Shown: positions 1-6,051 of the stretch, piece after piece
Layout: each line of letters opens with the position of its first letter
Position numbering within the stretch: the stretch's first letter is position 1
Position numbers and translations under genes: made by a program
The notes under the pieces: generated by a model
Told to the model about the DNA's origin: nothing
Seen by the model: only the letters and a program-made list of their open reading frames with translations
Databases searched by the model: none
Assembly (NCBI GenBank): GCA_026713285.1
Contig: JAPOOT010000070.1
Coordinates: forward strand, 1-9,035
Reading direction: 5' to 3'
Origin: Gemmatimonadota bacterium
Lineage (GTDB): Bacteria > JAAXHH01
Length of the DNA: 9,035 bases

Positions 1-108
1 AGTCTGCATGGTGATCGGCACCGGGCCGATGGGCAGGATTACGTAGGCGCTCACCGCGGTCAGCGCCGCCATCAGGGAGGCCGTGGCCAGTCGCGTGTTC
101 CGGGTCAA
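1..108 (-). CDS. bioY: BioY-type biotin transporter substrate-binding subunit (5' fragment)
   Basis: This is the first 36 codons of a minus-strand gene that continues beyond the left edge. The translation begins (M)TRNTRLATASLMAALTAV and reaches the segment LPIGPVPITMQT at residues 25-36. A hydrophobic first helix followed by a PLGPVPIT(L/M)QT-like segment is the characteristic N-terminus of BioY, the membrane S component that captures biotin for ECF transporters and works alone or with an ECF ATPase/T module. I chose the TTG at 108-106 because the frame is closed by a TGA at 138-136, there is no ATG between, and an AGAAAGGA ribosome-binding sequence (120-113) lies 4 nt upstream. An internal ATG at residue 13 is less likely because it would remove the start of the first helix. 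The rest of the protein, and any ecfA/ecfT or bio neighbours, lie outside the window. Confidence 0.8.
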   Translation of the reverse strand, partial: MTRNTRLATASLMAALTAVSAYVILPIGPVPITMQT

Positions 109-188
109 ATTGTCCTTTCTGCCGTCCCAGTCGAATCACATGTGGTCTGCGGTTTCAAAGGGCTGCTTTGCCTTGCGACCCCATGCAG

Positions 189-205
189 GTTCATATACAT
201 TGAAC
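189..205. promoter_or_regulatory. 17-bp inverted repeat, candidate operator (GTTCA-N7-TGAAC)
   Basis: GTTCA (189-193) and TGAAC (201-205) are perfect reverse complements around a 7-nt AT-rich centre, TATACAT. The repeat covers the putative -10 of the bioY promoter, where a repressor would be expected to bind. It does not resemble the longer TTGTAAACC-type BirA operator, so any regulator is unknown. The plus strand of the same centre could be a weak -10 (TATACA, 194-199, with TTGCGA at 173-178 and a short 15-nt spacer) for the gene at 253, so one site might control both directions. Five-base arms can arise by chance. Confidence 0.35.
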
Positions 206-219
206 GGCGACTGTGTCAA
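192..219 (-). promoter_or_regulatory. Candidate sigma-70-like promoter for bioY
   Basis: Read on the minus strand, a perfect TTGACA (219-214) is followed after 16 nt by TATATG (197-192), a 4/6 match to the -10 consensus. Transcription would start near position 185, giving bioY a leader of about 77 nt. The -10 element lies inside the inverted repeat described separately. Assigned by eye from spacing and consensus only. Confidence 0.5.
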
Positions 220-252
220 CGACGTTTTTTCCAAATCTGAAGGAGAGTCACG

Positions 253-1119
253 ATGAGAGCGGGGATTCGCACTACGGGCCGATTGAACGAAATGCCATTC
301 GAGTCGGTCTGCGCGTGGATGGCTGAAAAGGGGTTCGATACGATCGACGTTTCCCGGATCGACGGGGACAAGGTCCGGACCGCCGAAACACACGGCGTGG
401 CCATCGGCCAGGTAGACCTGGTTGCCGGCACGGAACTGTTGAGTGAAGACGCCAGGCAGCGGGATCATGCGCTGGGCGAGTCCAGGGATTCCATACAGCG
501 CGCGGTGGATCACGGCGTGACCAACATGTTCTATGTGGCGCCGGCGCCAGGGGACCCCGCCCAGGGACGCGATGCGACATTCGAACAGTGGAAGCGCACC
601 ATGCCCGACATCGTGGATTTTGCCGAATCCAGAGGAGCGACCATCGCCCTGGAGGGCTGGCCCGGTGGATCTACCCACCATGAGCGGATCGGCGCGACGC
701 CCGAGATGCTGCGCGCCATGTTCGAGGCCTGCCCATCGTCCGCCTTCGGGATCAACTACGATCCCTCGCACCTGATCCGGCTGGGTGTGGACCCGATGCG
801 CTTCCTGAATGAATTCGGCCACCGGGCACACCATGTCCACGCCAAGGACACCATGTTCGACGAGGAAGCGCTCTATCTTTACGGTAGAATCAAACCTTCC
901 TTCGAATCACGGGTCGCTTTCGGCGAAGGCTACTGGCGGTATTGCATACCCGGCGAGGGCCTGGCCGACTGGGCGCAAATCATGAAACGGCTCGAGGATT
1001 TCGGGTACAACGGCATACTCAGCATCGAGCATGAGGACGGCCGGTATTATAGCTCGTGGGAACTGGAAGAGGAGGGTTTCGTCCGCGCGCGGGCCCACCT
1101 GAAACGGTTCATGCTTTAA
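253..1119 (+). CDS. Sugar phosphate isomerase/epimerase-like TIM-barrel protein
   Basis: A 288-residue cytoplasmic protein of the xylose isomerase-like TIM-barrel superfamily (AP endonuclease 2 fold). The expected metal-binding residues appear in order on successive strands: E134 in IALEGWPGG, D170 and H173 in NYDPSH, H196 in HVHAKD, and E259 in LSIEHED. The pattern HVHAKD, then a PGEG segment (residues 233-236), then SIEHED is typical of the large, mostly uncharacterised group annotated as sugar phosphate isomerase/epimerase. These enzymes move a carbonyl or invert a centre on a sugar, sugar acid or inositol derivative using a divalent metal. The substrate cannot be read from sequence. The ATG at 253 has AAGGAG (240-245) 7 nt upstream. 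There is no signal peptide. No other sugar-catabolic gene is adjacent: bioY is divergent and bcp convergent, so it is probably monocistronic. Confidence 0.85.
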   Translation: MRAGIRTTGRLNEMPFESVCAWMAEKGFDTIDVSRIDGDKVRTAETHGVAIGQVDLVAGTELLSEDARQRDHALGESRDSIQRAVDHGVTNMFYVAPAPGDPAQGRDATFEQWKRTMPDIVDFAESRGATIALEGWPGGSTHHERIGATPEMLRAMFEACPSSAFGINYDPSHLIRLGVDPMRFLNEFGHRAHHVHAKDTMFDEEALYLYGRIKPSFESRVAFGEGYWRYCIPGEGLADWAQIMKRLEDFGYNGILSIEHEDGRYYSSWELEEEGFVRARAHLKRFML

Positions 1120-1135
1120 CTGTCGGGCGTCGTAT

Positions 1136-1149
1136 CGCCGGGCCCGGCG
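1136..1149. terminator. GC-rich perfect palindrome between convergent genes (possible weak terminator)
   Basis: CGCCGGGCCCGGCG is a perfect 14-bp palindrome, foldable as a 5-bp stem with a GGCC loop. It sits 16 nt past the stop of the isomerase gene and in the gap before the convergent bcp. It is followed on the plus strand by CTTTAACC, which is too poor a U tract for a convincing rho-independent terminator. The position suits transcription arrest, but function is unproven. Confidence 0.25.
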
Positions 1150-1153
1150 CTTT

Positions 1154-1233
1154 AACCGGACGCGCTTCAGCCGGACACTTCGTCGAGCACCTACAACCGG
1201 GCGCGCTTCAGCCGGACACTTCGTCGAGCACCT
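1154..1233. repeat. Tandem duplication (41-bp period) of the 3' end of bcp
   Basis: Positions 1154-1192 and 1195-1233 match over 39 columns with a single mismatch (A1160 against G1201). The core 1161-1192 equals 1202-1233 with 32 of 32 identical bases. The right-hand copy contains the last codons and stop codon of bcp on the minus strand. The left-hand copy lies just downstream of that stop and is a non-coding echo of the gene end. The near identity suggests a recent slippage or unequal-exchange event. Confidence 0.9.
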
Positions 1234-1666
1234 TCTCCACGTGGCCGTCCACTTTCACGTTGCGGTAGATCCTGGAAATACGGCCTTCCCCGTCGATGAC
1301 GAAGGTCGACCGCTCGATCCCCATGTACTTCCGGCCGTAGTTCGTCTTTTCCTTGTACACGCCGTAAGCCGTGGAGACGGAGGTGTCCGGGTCGCTCAGC
1401 AACGGGAAAGGCAGGTCGAATTTCGCGCTGAATTTCTCGTGGGAAGGGATGCTGTCGCAACTGACGCCGTAGATCAGGACATCCTGATTCTGAAACGTGG
1501 GATAGTGGTCTCTGAAGGCACAGGACTCCCGGGTGCATCCGGGCGTATCGTCCTTCGGATAGAAGTACAGGACTACCGTTTTCCCCCTTAAATCCGCGAG
1601 CGAAACGCTTCCGCCCTTGTCCGCCTCCATCGTAAAATCGGGTGCTGGATCGCCTGCCTGAAGCAT
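1208..1666 (-). CDS. bcp: BCP-type thioredoxin-dependent peroxiredoxin
   Basis: A 152-residue peroxiredoxin of the BCP/PrxQ class, which reduces hydrogen peroxide and organic peroxides in the cytoplasm using thioredoxin. The peroxidatic site is P37-KDDT-PG-C44, matching the PxxxTxxC peroxiredoxin signature. C49 in the same helix is the resolving cysteine position of two-cysteine BCPs, so an intramolecular C44-C49 disulfide is expected. R119 in ERSTFVID is the conserved active-site arginine. A further cysteine is at C70. Length is normal for the family. The ATG at 1666-1664 is preceded by GAGAGG with about 8 nt spacing. The gene follows trmB on the same strand after 69 nt and probably shares its transcript. 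The last seven codons and stop lie in a tandemly repeated segment, but the reading frame is intact. Confidence 0.93.
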   Translation of the reverse strand: MLQAGDPAPDFTMEADKGGSVSLADLRGKTVVLYFYPKDDTPGCTRESCAFRDHYPTFQNQDVLIYGVSCDSIPSHEKFSAKFDLPFPLLSDPDTSVSTAYGVYKEKTNYGRKYMGIERSTFVIDGEGRISRIYRNVKVDGHVEKVLDEVSG

Positions 1667-1735
1667 GAAATGTTCCTCTCTGTTGGTCCGGGTCTGATGA
1701 AGACCGGAAATTGGGGAGCGGGTCGACCGTTCCGG

Positions 1736-2371
1736 TCAGGACTTTACGTATGCGCCGCGGTGTATTGCCCGGCCCTCCGCGGCGTACTTCGTCTCGAAAT
1801 TGGTCAGATCGCTGCCCAGTTCCCTGACGCGCTCGGGAATCTCCGCCAGACGTACCAAACGATCCGACGCGTCGAGCAGGGCCCGAATCTCCTCGTAGTA
1901 TGCTACGTAGTCCGTGGCGAAATCGAGGGTGCCGCCCATGGGCAGCGTGCGTACGACCTCATCCAGAAACCCGGGGTTGAACAGTCGGCGTTTCCGGTGC
2001 CGTTTCTTCGGCCAGGGATCCGGAAAGTAGACGTGGTAGGCCGATACCGCTTCATCGGGTACGAATCTCTCCACGAAATACACGGCGTCATCCCGCAGCA
2101 GGCGGACGTTGGCCAGTTCCCGCCGGATCACCCGTTCCTTCATCATGCGAAAATACCGCAGGGCCCGCTCGATGCCGATGTAGTTGATGTCCGGATTGGC
2201 GACGGCGGAATTGATGAGAAAGCGGCCCTTGCCGCAACCGATCTCGATTTCAACCGGCCTTCCATTGCGGAACAACCGGTCCCACCGGGCCTGCTCCTCA
2301 TTCTCGCGAATGCGGAATTCCACGTCGCCGGCGATGGCCGGGGCTGGGCGCGGTTCGGAGGGAAGCGTCAT
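1736..2371 (-). CDS. trmB: tRNA (guanine-N7-)-methyltransferase
   Basis: A 211-residue S-adenosylmethionine-dependent enzyme that makes 7-methylguanosine at position 46 in the variable loop of tRNAs. The Rossmann-fold SAM-binding loop EIGCGKG is at residues 43-49 and the acidic strand end GIER at 66-69. The family signature HVYFPDPWPKKRHRKRR occupies 113-129, with the basic stretch expected to contact tRNA, and the C-terminal TNFETKY motif is at 190-196. Length fits single-domain bacterial TrmB. The ATG at 2371-2369 has only a weak AGAGA upstream, so the exact start is less sure than the identity. It is the first gene of a minus-strand pair with bcp and has a good promoter candidate about 58 nt upstream. 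The gene diverges from the PHP gene. Confidence 0.95.
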   Translation of the reverse strand: MTLPSEPRPAPAIAGDVEFRIRENEEQARWDRLFRNGRPVEIEIGCGKGRFLINSAVANPDINYIGIERALRYFRMMKERVIRRELANVRLLRDDAVYFVERFVPDEAVSAYHVYFPDPWPKKRHRKRRLFNPGFLDEVVRTLPMGGTLDFATDYVAYYEEIRALLDASDRLVRLAEIPERVRELGSDLTNFETKYAAEGRAIHRGAYVKS

Positions 2372-2428
2372 CTGATCTCTGGCTGGCCGATGGAAGTCGG
2401 GCGTGGGCGCCTGGACAATTCACTGGGC

Positions 2429-2457
2429 AAATTAGAAGACCGACCGTGCCCTGTCAA
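2429..2457 (-). promoter_or_regulatory. Candidate promoter for trmB-bcp
   Basis: On the minus strand a perfect TTGACA (2457-2452) is followed after exactly 17 nt by TAATTT (2434-2429). The -35 and spacer are ideal and the -10 is only a 3/6 match. The predicted start near 2422 leaves a leader of about 50 nt before the trmB ATG. Confidence 0.5.
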
Positions 2458-2482
2458 GCGTTACGCCGTACCCAGAATTGGT

Positions 2483-2511
2483 TTGATTTAGCGGCGGTTA
2501 CTGCATATCAT
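2483..2511 (+). promoter_or_regulatory. Candidate promoter for the PHP-fabV-pncB-pyrH-GH cluster
   Basis: TTGATT (2483-2488) and TATCAT (2506-2511) are separated by 17 nt; the -10 matches the sigma-70 consensus at 5 of 6 positions and the -35 at 4 of 6. The predicted start near 2518 lies about 53 nt before the GTG at 2571. It diverges from the trmB promoter candidate with about 25 bp between the two -35 boxes. Confidence 0.55.
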
Positions 2512-2570
2512 AACGAGCAACCGCTGATGGCGTCCACACAGGCGATTCCAGTTGCACCCCGAGGATTATC

Positions 2571-3416
2571 GTGCTCGATTACCACATGCACGTGGAGAAC
2601 TACTACCCATTCGGCCGAACGCCGGATACCCGGCCGGAGGGTACCGATCCGATGGAGACCATGCGCCTGTTCGCGGCCTCTGCAGCGGTCCGAGGAGTAG
2701 AGGAAGTCGTCATAACGGAGCATGTTTACCACTTCACGCAGGCGAAGGAAATCGTCGACAGGCCGTGGTCCGACGAAAAGTGTTTCTATGATATGGACGA
2801 ATACGTGGACCTGCTGCAGTCGGCGCGGCGGGAGGGGCTGCCCATCAAAACCGGCATCGAGATGGACTACATCGAGGGTCGGGAACCGGTAATCGAACGA
2901 ATCGTCCAGGATTACCCCTGGGATTTCGTACTGGGCTCCGTCCACTGGATCGGGGACTGGGGATTCGACCTGGCGTCCATGGCGGACGAGTGGGACCGTC
3001 GGTCGGTGGACCAGGCCTACCGGGATTACTTCCGTTTGCTGGGGCAGGCCGTGCAGACCGGATGCTTCGATTCCATGTCCCACCCGGATCTGATCAAGGT
3101 GATGGGGCATATGCCCGAGGGCGATGTCACGGACCTGTACGAAGGTTTCGCCGAGCAGGTGAGCGGCCAGGCGGGCCTCTGCGTTGAGATCAGCTCGGCG
3201 GGCCTGCGGAAACCCGTTGGCCGTCTCTATCCGGAAAGGCCCCTGCTGGAGGCCTGTGCCCGTCGCGGAATCTCCATCACGACGGCTTCCGATGCCCACG
3301 TCGTGGAAGACATCGGCAGGGATTTCGACCAGGTCCGGGACCTGGCCGAGTCCTGTGGATACCGGGAAGCCATGTCATTCGACCGCAGGCGCGCCACGCC
3401 GGTGCCCATCGAGTAG
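2571..3416 (+). CDS. PHP-domain phosphatase, histidinol-phosphatase (HisJ/HisK-like) family
   Basis: A 281-residue PHP-superfamily metallohydrolase. The metal-binding set is complete and in order: H5 and H7 in DYHMH, E50-H51 in ITEHVY, E97 in GIEMDY, H125 in GSVHW, H171 in SHPDLIK, and D241 and H243 in SDAH. Order, spacing and length match the PHP-type histidinol-phosphatases, which convert L-histidinol phosphate to histidinol in histidine synthesis. Because no other his gene is in the window and PHP phosphatases vary in substrate, another phosphoester is possible. The start is a GTG at 2571, supported by GAGG (2561-2564) 6 nt upstream and by the DYHMH motif beginning at residue 3; no better upstream start keeps that arrangement. 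It is the first gene of the plus-strand cluster, 28 nt before fabV. No signal peptide is seen, so it is cytoplasmic. Confidence 0.85.
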   Translation: MLDYHMHVENYYPFGRTPDTRPEGTDPMETMRLFAASAAVRGVEEVVITEHVYHFTQAKEIVDRPWSDEKCFYDMDEYVDLLQSARREGLPIKTGIEMDYIEGREPVIERIVQDYPWDFVLGSVHWIGDWGFDLASMADEWDRRSVDQAYRDYFRLLGQAVQTGCFDSMSHPDLIKVMGHMPEGDVTDLYEGFAEQVSGQAGLCVEISSAGLRKPVGRLYPERPLLEACARRGISITTASDAHVVEDIGRDFDQVRDLAESCGYREAMSFDRRRATPVPIE

Positions 3417-3444
3417 ACGCTCACACCAGGAAGGGACTGTTCAC

Positions 3445-4638
3445 ATGGCCGAGGCCGTCGTCAAACCGCGCATCCGCGGGTTCATCTGTACCACGGCGCA
3501 TCCAGCGGGATGCGCTTCGAACGTCAATGCCCAGATCCAGACCGCCGAGGCTGCCCGAAAGGACGGCGCCGGATCGCTCCGCGTACTGGTGATCGGCGCT
3601 TCGACCGGATACGGCCTGGCGGCCCGGGTTGCGACGGGCGCCATGTACGGCGCAGGCTCTGTGGGCGTTTTCTTCGAACGGGAAGGCAACGGCGCGAAGA
3701 GCGGTACGCCGGGGTTCTATAATACCGCGGCTTATCACAGATACGCGACGGAAAACGGACTGGTCTCGGCCAACGTCAATGGCGATGCCTATTCGCACGA
3801 GATAAAACGAAAGACCCTTGAGCTCGTCGCGTCCCGACTCGGCGAAGTAGACATGGTCATATACAGCCTGGCCTCGCCGAAGCGCACGGACCCGGATACC
3901 GGCGAGACTCACCAATCCGTTCTCAACCCCATCGGGGAGACCTACGTGGGAAAGACCATCGACCTGAACCGCGAGGTCATCAACGAGGTCACCGTGGAAC
4001 CGGCGACGGACGAAGGCATTCGAGGGACGGTGGGCGTCATGGGCGGCGACGATCTGTGCCTGTGGAGCGAAGCGCTGCTGGATGCCGGGTTGCTGGCCGA
4101 AGGCGCCCGTATCGTTCCATTCTCGTATATCGGTCCCGCCCTCACCTGGCCCATTTACCGGAGCGGAACCATCGGCCGCGCGAAGGAGCACCTGGAGCGG
4201 ACTACGAAGGCGATCGACGGCCGGCTGCGGTCCACTGTCGGCGGCAGGGCCATGGTGTCGGTGAACAAGGCCGTGATTACCCAGGCATCGGCCGCGATCC
4301 CGGTCGTACCCCTGTACATCAGCCTGCTTTACCGAATCATGCGGGAACGGGGCGTGCACGAGGATCCGATCCAGCAGATGGTGCGGCTGTTCAGCGATCA
4401 CGTCGGACCCGGCGGGATGCCGTCTGTAGACGGGGAGGACCGGATCCGACTCGATGACCTGGAGCTCGAAGCGTCCATACAGCGGGAGATCGATACGGTC
4501 TGGCCGACGATCACGACGGAGAACTTCCGCGCCCTGACCGATTACGATGCGTACAAGCGGGGTTTTCGGCAGTTGTTCGGCTTCGAAGTAGACGGTGTGG
4601 ATTACGACGAACCGGTCGAACTGGAAGCTGAGATCTAG
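3445..4638 (+). CDS. fabV: FabV-type enoyl-[acyl-carrier-protein] reductase / trans-2-enoyl-CoA reductase (NADH)
   Basis: A 397-residue member of the FabV/TER family, which reduces the trans-2 double bond of enoyl-ACP or enoyl-CoA with NADH in the last step of each fatty-acid elongation cycle. The N-terminus KPRIRGFICTTAHP (residues 7-20) is diagnostic. The dinucleotide-binding loop GASTGYG is at 51-57, with FFERE following at 77-80 where an acidic residue favours NADH. The catalytic pair Y238 and K247 shows the family's Y-x8-K spacing, wider than the Y-x6-K of FabI. Length is typical. The frame is open far upstream to 3184, but that part overlaps the PHP gene. The ATG at 3445 has AGGAAGGG (3428-3434 region) upstream and places the conserved motif correctly. 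FabV proteins are known for low triclosan sensitivity. The gene lies 28 nt after the PHP gene. Confidence 0.96.
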   Translation: MAEAVVKPRIRGFICTTAHPAGCASNVNAQIQTAEAARKDGAGSLRVLVIGASTGYGLAARVATGAMYGAGSVGVFFEREGNGAKSGTPGFYNTAAYHRYATENGLVSANVNGDAYSHEIKRKTLELVASRLGEVDMVIYSLASPKRTDPDTGETHQSVLNPIGETYVGKTIDLNREVINEVTVEPATDEGIRGTVGVMGGDDLCLWSEALLDAGLLAEGARIVPFSYIGPALTWPIYRSGTIGRAKEHLERTTKAIDGRLRSTVGGRAMVSVNKAVITQASAAIPVVPLYISLLYRIMRERGVHEDPIQQMVRLFSDHVGPGGMPSVDGEDRIRLDDLELEASIQREIDTVWPTITTENFRALTDYDAYKRGFRQLFGFEVDGVDYDEPVELEAEI

Positions 4639-4656
4639 CGGTCGGCAGCGGTCGGC
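4637..4656. repeat. Perfect 10-bp tandem repeat (AGCGGTCGGC x2) after fabV
   Basis: AGCGGTCGGC occurs twice head to tail, 4637-4646 and 4647-4656. The first copy begins within the fabV TAG stop codon. The repeat lies in the 59-nt gap between fabV and pncB. No hairpin with a U tract is present, so the gap does not look like a terminator. The repeat may simply be a small slippage product. Confidence 0.8.
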
Positions 4657-4697
4657 GCAACGACGTCAAGGCGCCGGGTTTCAGAGGGCGGATCTAC

Positions 4698-6041
4698 ATG
4701 CGCCGGACGGGTTCCTGCCCGATTCACTGGTCGCCTTCCCTGGCAACCGACCTGTACGAACTCACGATGGCGGCCGGTTATTTTGCGAACGATCGCCGTG
4801 AAAGGGCCACATTCGAGTTATTCGTCAGGGACCTGCCGGCGCGGCGTTCCTATCTCGTCGCGGCCGGCCTGCGGCAGGCGGTCGACTATCTGCAAGCGCT
4901 CCGGTTTTCGTCCGACGATATCGGCCATTTGAAGACGTTGCAGCCGTTCAGGCACATTCCCGGCACGTTCTTCGATTTTCTGGCTGCGTTTCGTTTTAAG
5001 GGAGATCTCTGGGCCGTTCCCGAGGGGACGGTGGCATTTGCCGGGGAACCCCTGGTCCGGGTTACGGCGCCGATTATCGAGGCCCAGATCGTAGAGACCT
5101 TTCTGCTGGCTACGATAAACCACCAGACTCTGGTGGCGACGAAAGCGGCGCGAATCGTCGAGGCCGCCGCGGGCAGGGGGGTGGTGGAATTCGGAAGCCG
5201 GCGGGCCCATGGCCCGGAAGCGGGACTCCTTTCGGCGCGCGCCTCGGTCATCGGGGGGTGTATCGGGACGTCCAACGTGGAGGCGGGACGACTGTTCGGG
5301 ATCACCGTGTACGGGACCGCGGCCCACTCCTGGATTATGGCATTTGACAGCGAAATGGAGGCTTTCCGTGCCTATCATCGCCTGTTTCCGGACACCACGA
5401 CCCTGTTGCTGGACACCTACGACCCGCTCGAAGCCGCCAGGCTGGCCGTCCGGATCGGTCCTGCGCTGAAGGGCGTGCGTCTCGACAGCGGCGACCTGGC
5501 CTATCAGGCCGGGCGGGTGCGAAGCATACTGGACGAGGCCGGATTGAAGGAAACGAGGATCATGCTCAGCGGCGACCTGAACGAATACAGGATCGCGTCA
5601 CTGGTCGAACGCGGGGTGCCCGTGGACCTCTTCGGCGTCGGCAACGAACTCGTCAATTCGCCGGACGCGCCGTCCCTGACCGGGGTCTACAAGCTTACCG
5701 CCCTGGAATCGCCTTCCGGCACGAGGCCGGTATTCAAACTGAGCGAGGGAAAGCAGACCCGGCCGTACGCCAAGCAGGTATGGCGGCGGCGCGATAGGCA
5801 TGGGAAGTTCGTGGAGGATCGCGTTACCCGGGACGACGAGCCGGCCGGGTCCCCGGAATGGGAACCCCTGCTCGAATGCGTAATGCGGAGCGGAGGGCTT
5901 ACCGGTCCGCTTCCGGACCTGTCCTCGGCCGGCAAAACGGCGTCATCCCAGCTTGACAACCTCCCCGACCGGTACAAACGGCTGGAAGGCGCGGCGGCCT
6001 ATCCCGTCCGATTCAGTTCTTATCTGTCGCCAAATCGATAA
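4698..6041 (+). CDS. pncB: Nicotinate phosphoribosyltransferase
   Basis: A 447-residue cytoplasmic enzyme of NAD salvage (Preiss-Handler route) that joins nicotinate and PRPP to give nicotinate mononucleotide, with ATP hydrolysis improving the equilibrium. Diagnostic segments are TDLYELTMAAGYF at 17-29, EFGSRRAHG at 164-172, GTAAHSW at 206-212 with H210 at the position of the phosphorylated histidine, RLDSGDL at 261-267 and GVGNEL at 313-318. Length and order fit the bacterial family. The ATG at 4698 has AGAGGG (4683-4688) about 9 nt upstream, and the TDLYELTM motif starts at residue 17, so little extra N-terminus is present. The gene lies between fabV (59-nt gap) and pyrH, whose ribosome-binding site overlaps the pncB stop codon. 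Confidence 0.95.
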   Translation: MRRTGSCPIHWSPSLATDLYELTMAAGYFANDRRERATFELFVRDLPARRSYLVAAGLRQAVDYLQALRFSSDDIGHLKTLQPFRHIPGTFFDFLAAFRFKGDLWAVPEGTVAFAGEPLVRVTAPIIEAQIVETFLLATINHQTLVATKAARIVEAAAGRGVVEFGSRRAHGPEAGLLSARASVIGGCIGTSNVEAGRLFGITVYGTAAHSWIMAFDSEMEAFRAYHRLFPDTTTLLLDTYDPLEAARLAVRIGPALKGVRLDSGDLAYQAGRVRSILDEAGLKETRIMLSGDLNEYRIASLVERGVPVDLFGVGNELVNSPDAPSLTGVYKLTALESPSGTRPVFKLSEGKQTRPYAKQVWRRRDRHGKFVEDRVTRDDEPAGSPEWEPLLECVMRSGGLTGPLPDLSSAGKTASSQLDNLPDRYKRLEGAAAYPVRFSSYLSPNR

Positions 6042-6047
6042 AGGAGG
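6041..6047 (+). promoter_or_regulatory. Strong Shine-Dalgarno of pyrH overlapping the pncB stop
   Basis: AAGGAGG shares its first base with the TAA stop of pncB (6039-6041) and lies 4 nt before the GTG at 6052. It fixes the pyrH start over the longer open frame reaching back to 5953, and suggests that ribosomes finishing pncB can move directly to pyrH. Confidence 0.8.
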
Positions 6048-6051
6048 ATCC

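Noticed and set aside
136..840. 234-codon minus-strand open frame opposite the isomerase gene
   Set aside because: The plus-strand protein carries a complete metal site and a good ribosome-binding site; this frame has neither recognisable motifs nor a ribosome-binding site.
1154..1233. CRISPR-like repeat pair
   Set aside because: Only two units, directly adjacent with about 2 nt between, derived from the bcp coding end; there are no spacers and no cas genes.
1670..2491. 273-codon plus-strand open frame opposite trmB
   Set aside because: Antisense shadow of trmB, whose diagnostic motifs settle the coding strand.
3184..3444. N-terminal extension of FabV back to 3184
   Set aside because: It overlaps the end of the PHP gene in another frame, has no similarity to FabV, and the ATG at 3445 has a good ribosome-binding site just before the conserved N-terminal motif.
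3421..4401. 326-codon open frame on the minus strand opposite fabV
   Set aside because: It lies fully antisense to fabV, whose motifs are unmistakable. Its translation resembles no family and is Arg/Gly/His-rich, as expected from the antisense frame of GC-rich coding DNA.
5953..6051. Upstream start for PyrH inside pncB
   Set aside because: AAGGAGG at 6041-6047 and the family N-terminus (YKRVLVKLSG) support the GTG at 6052.
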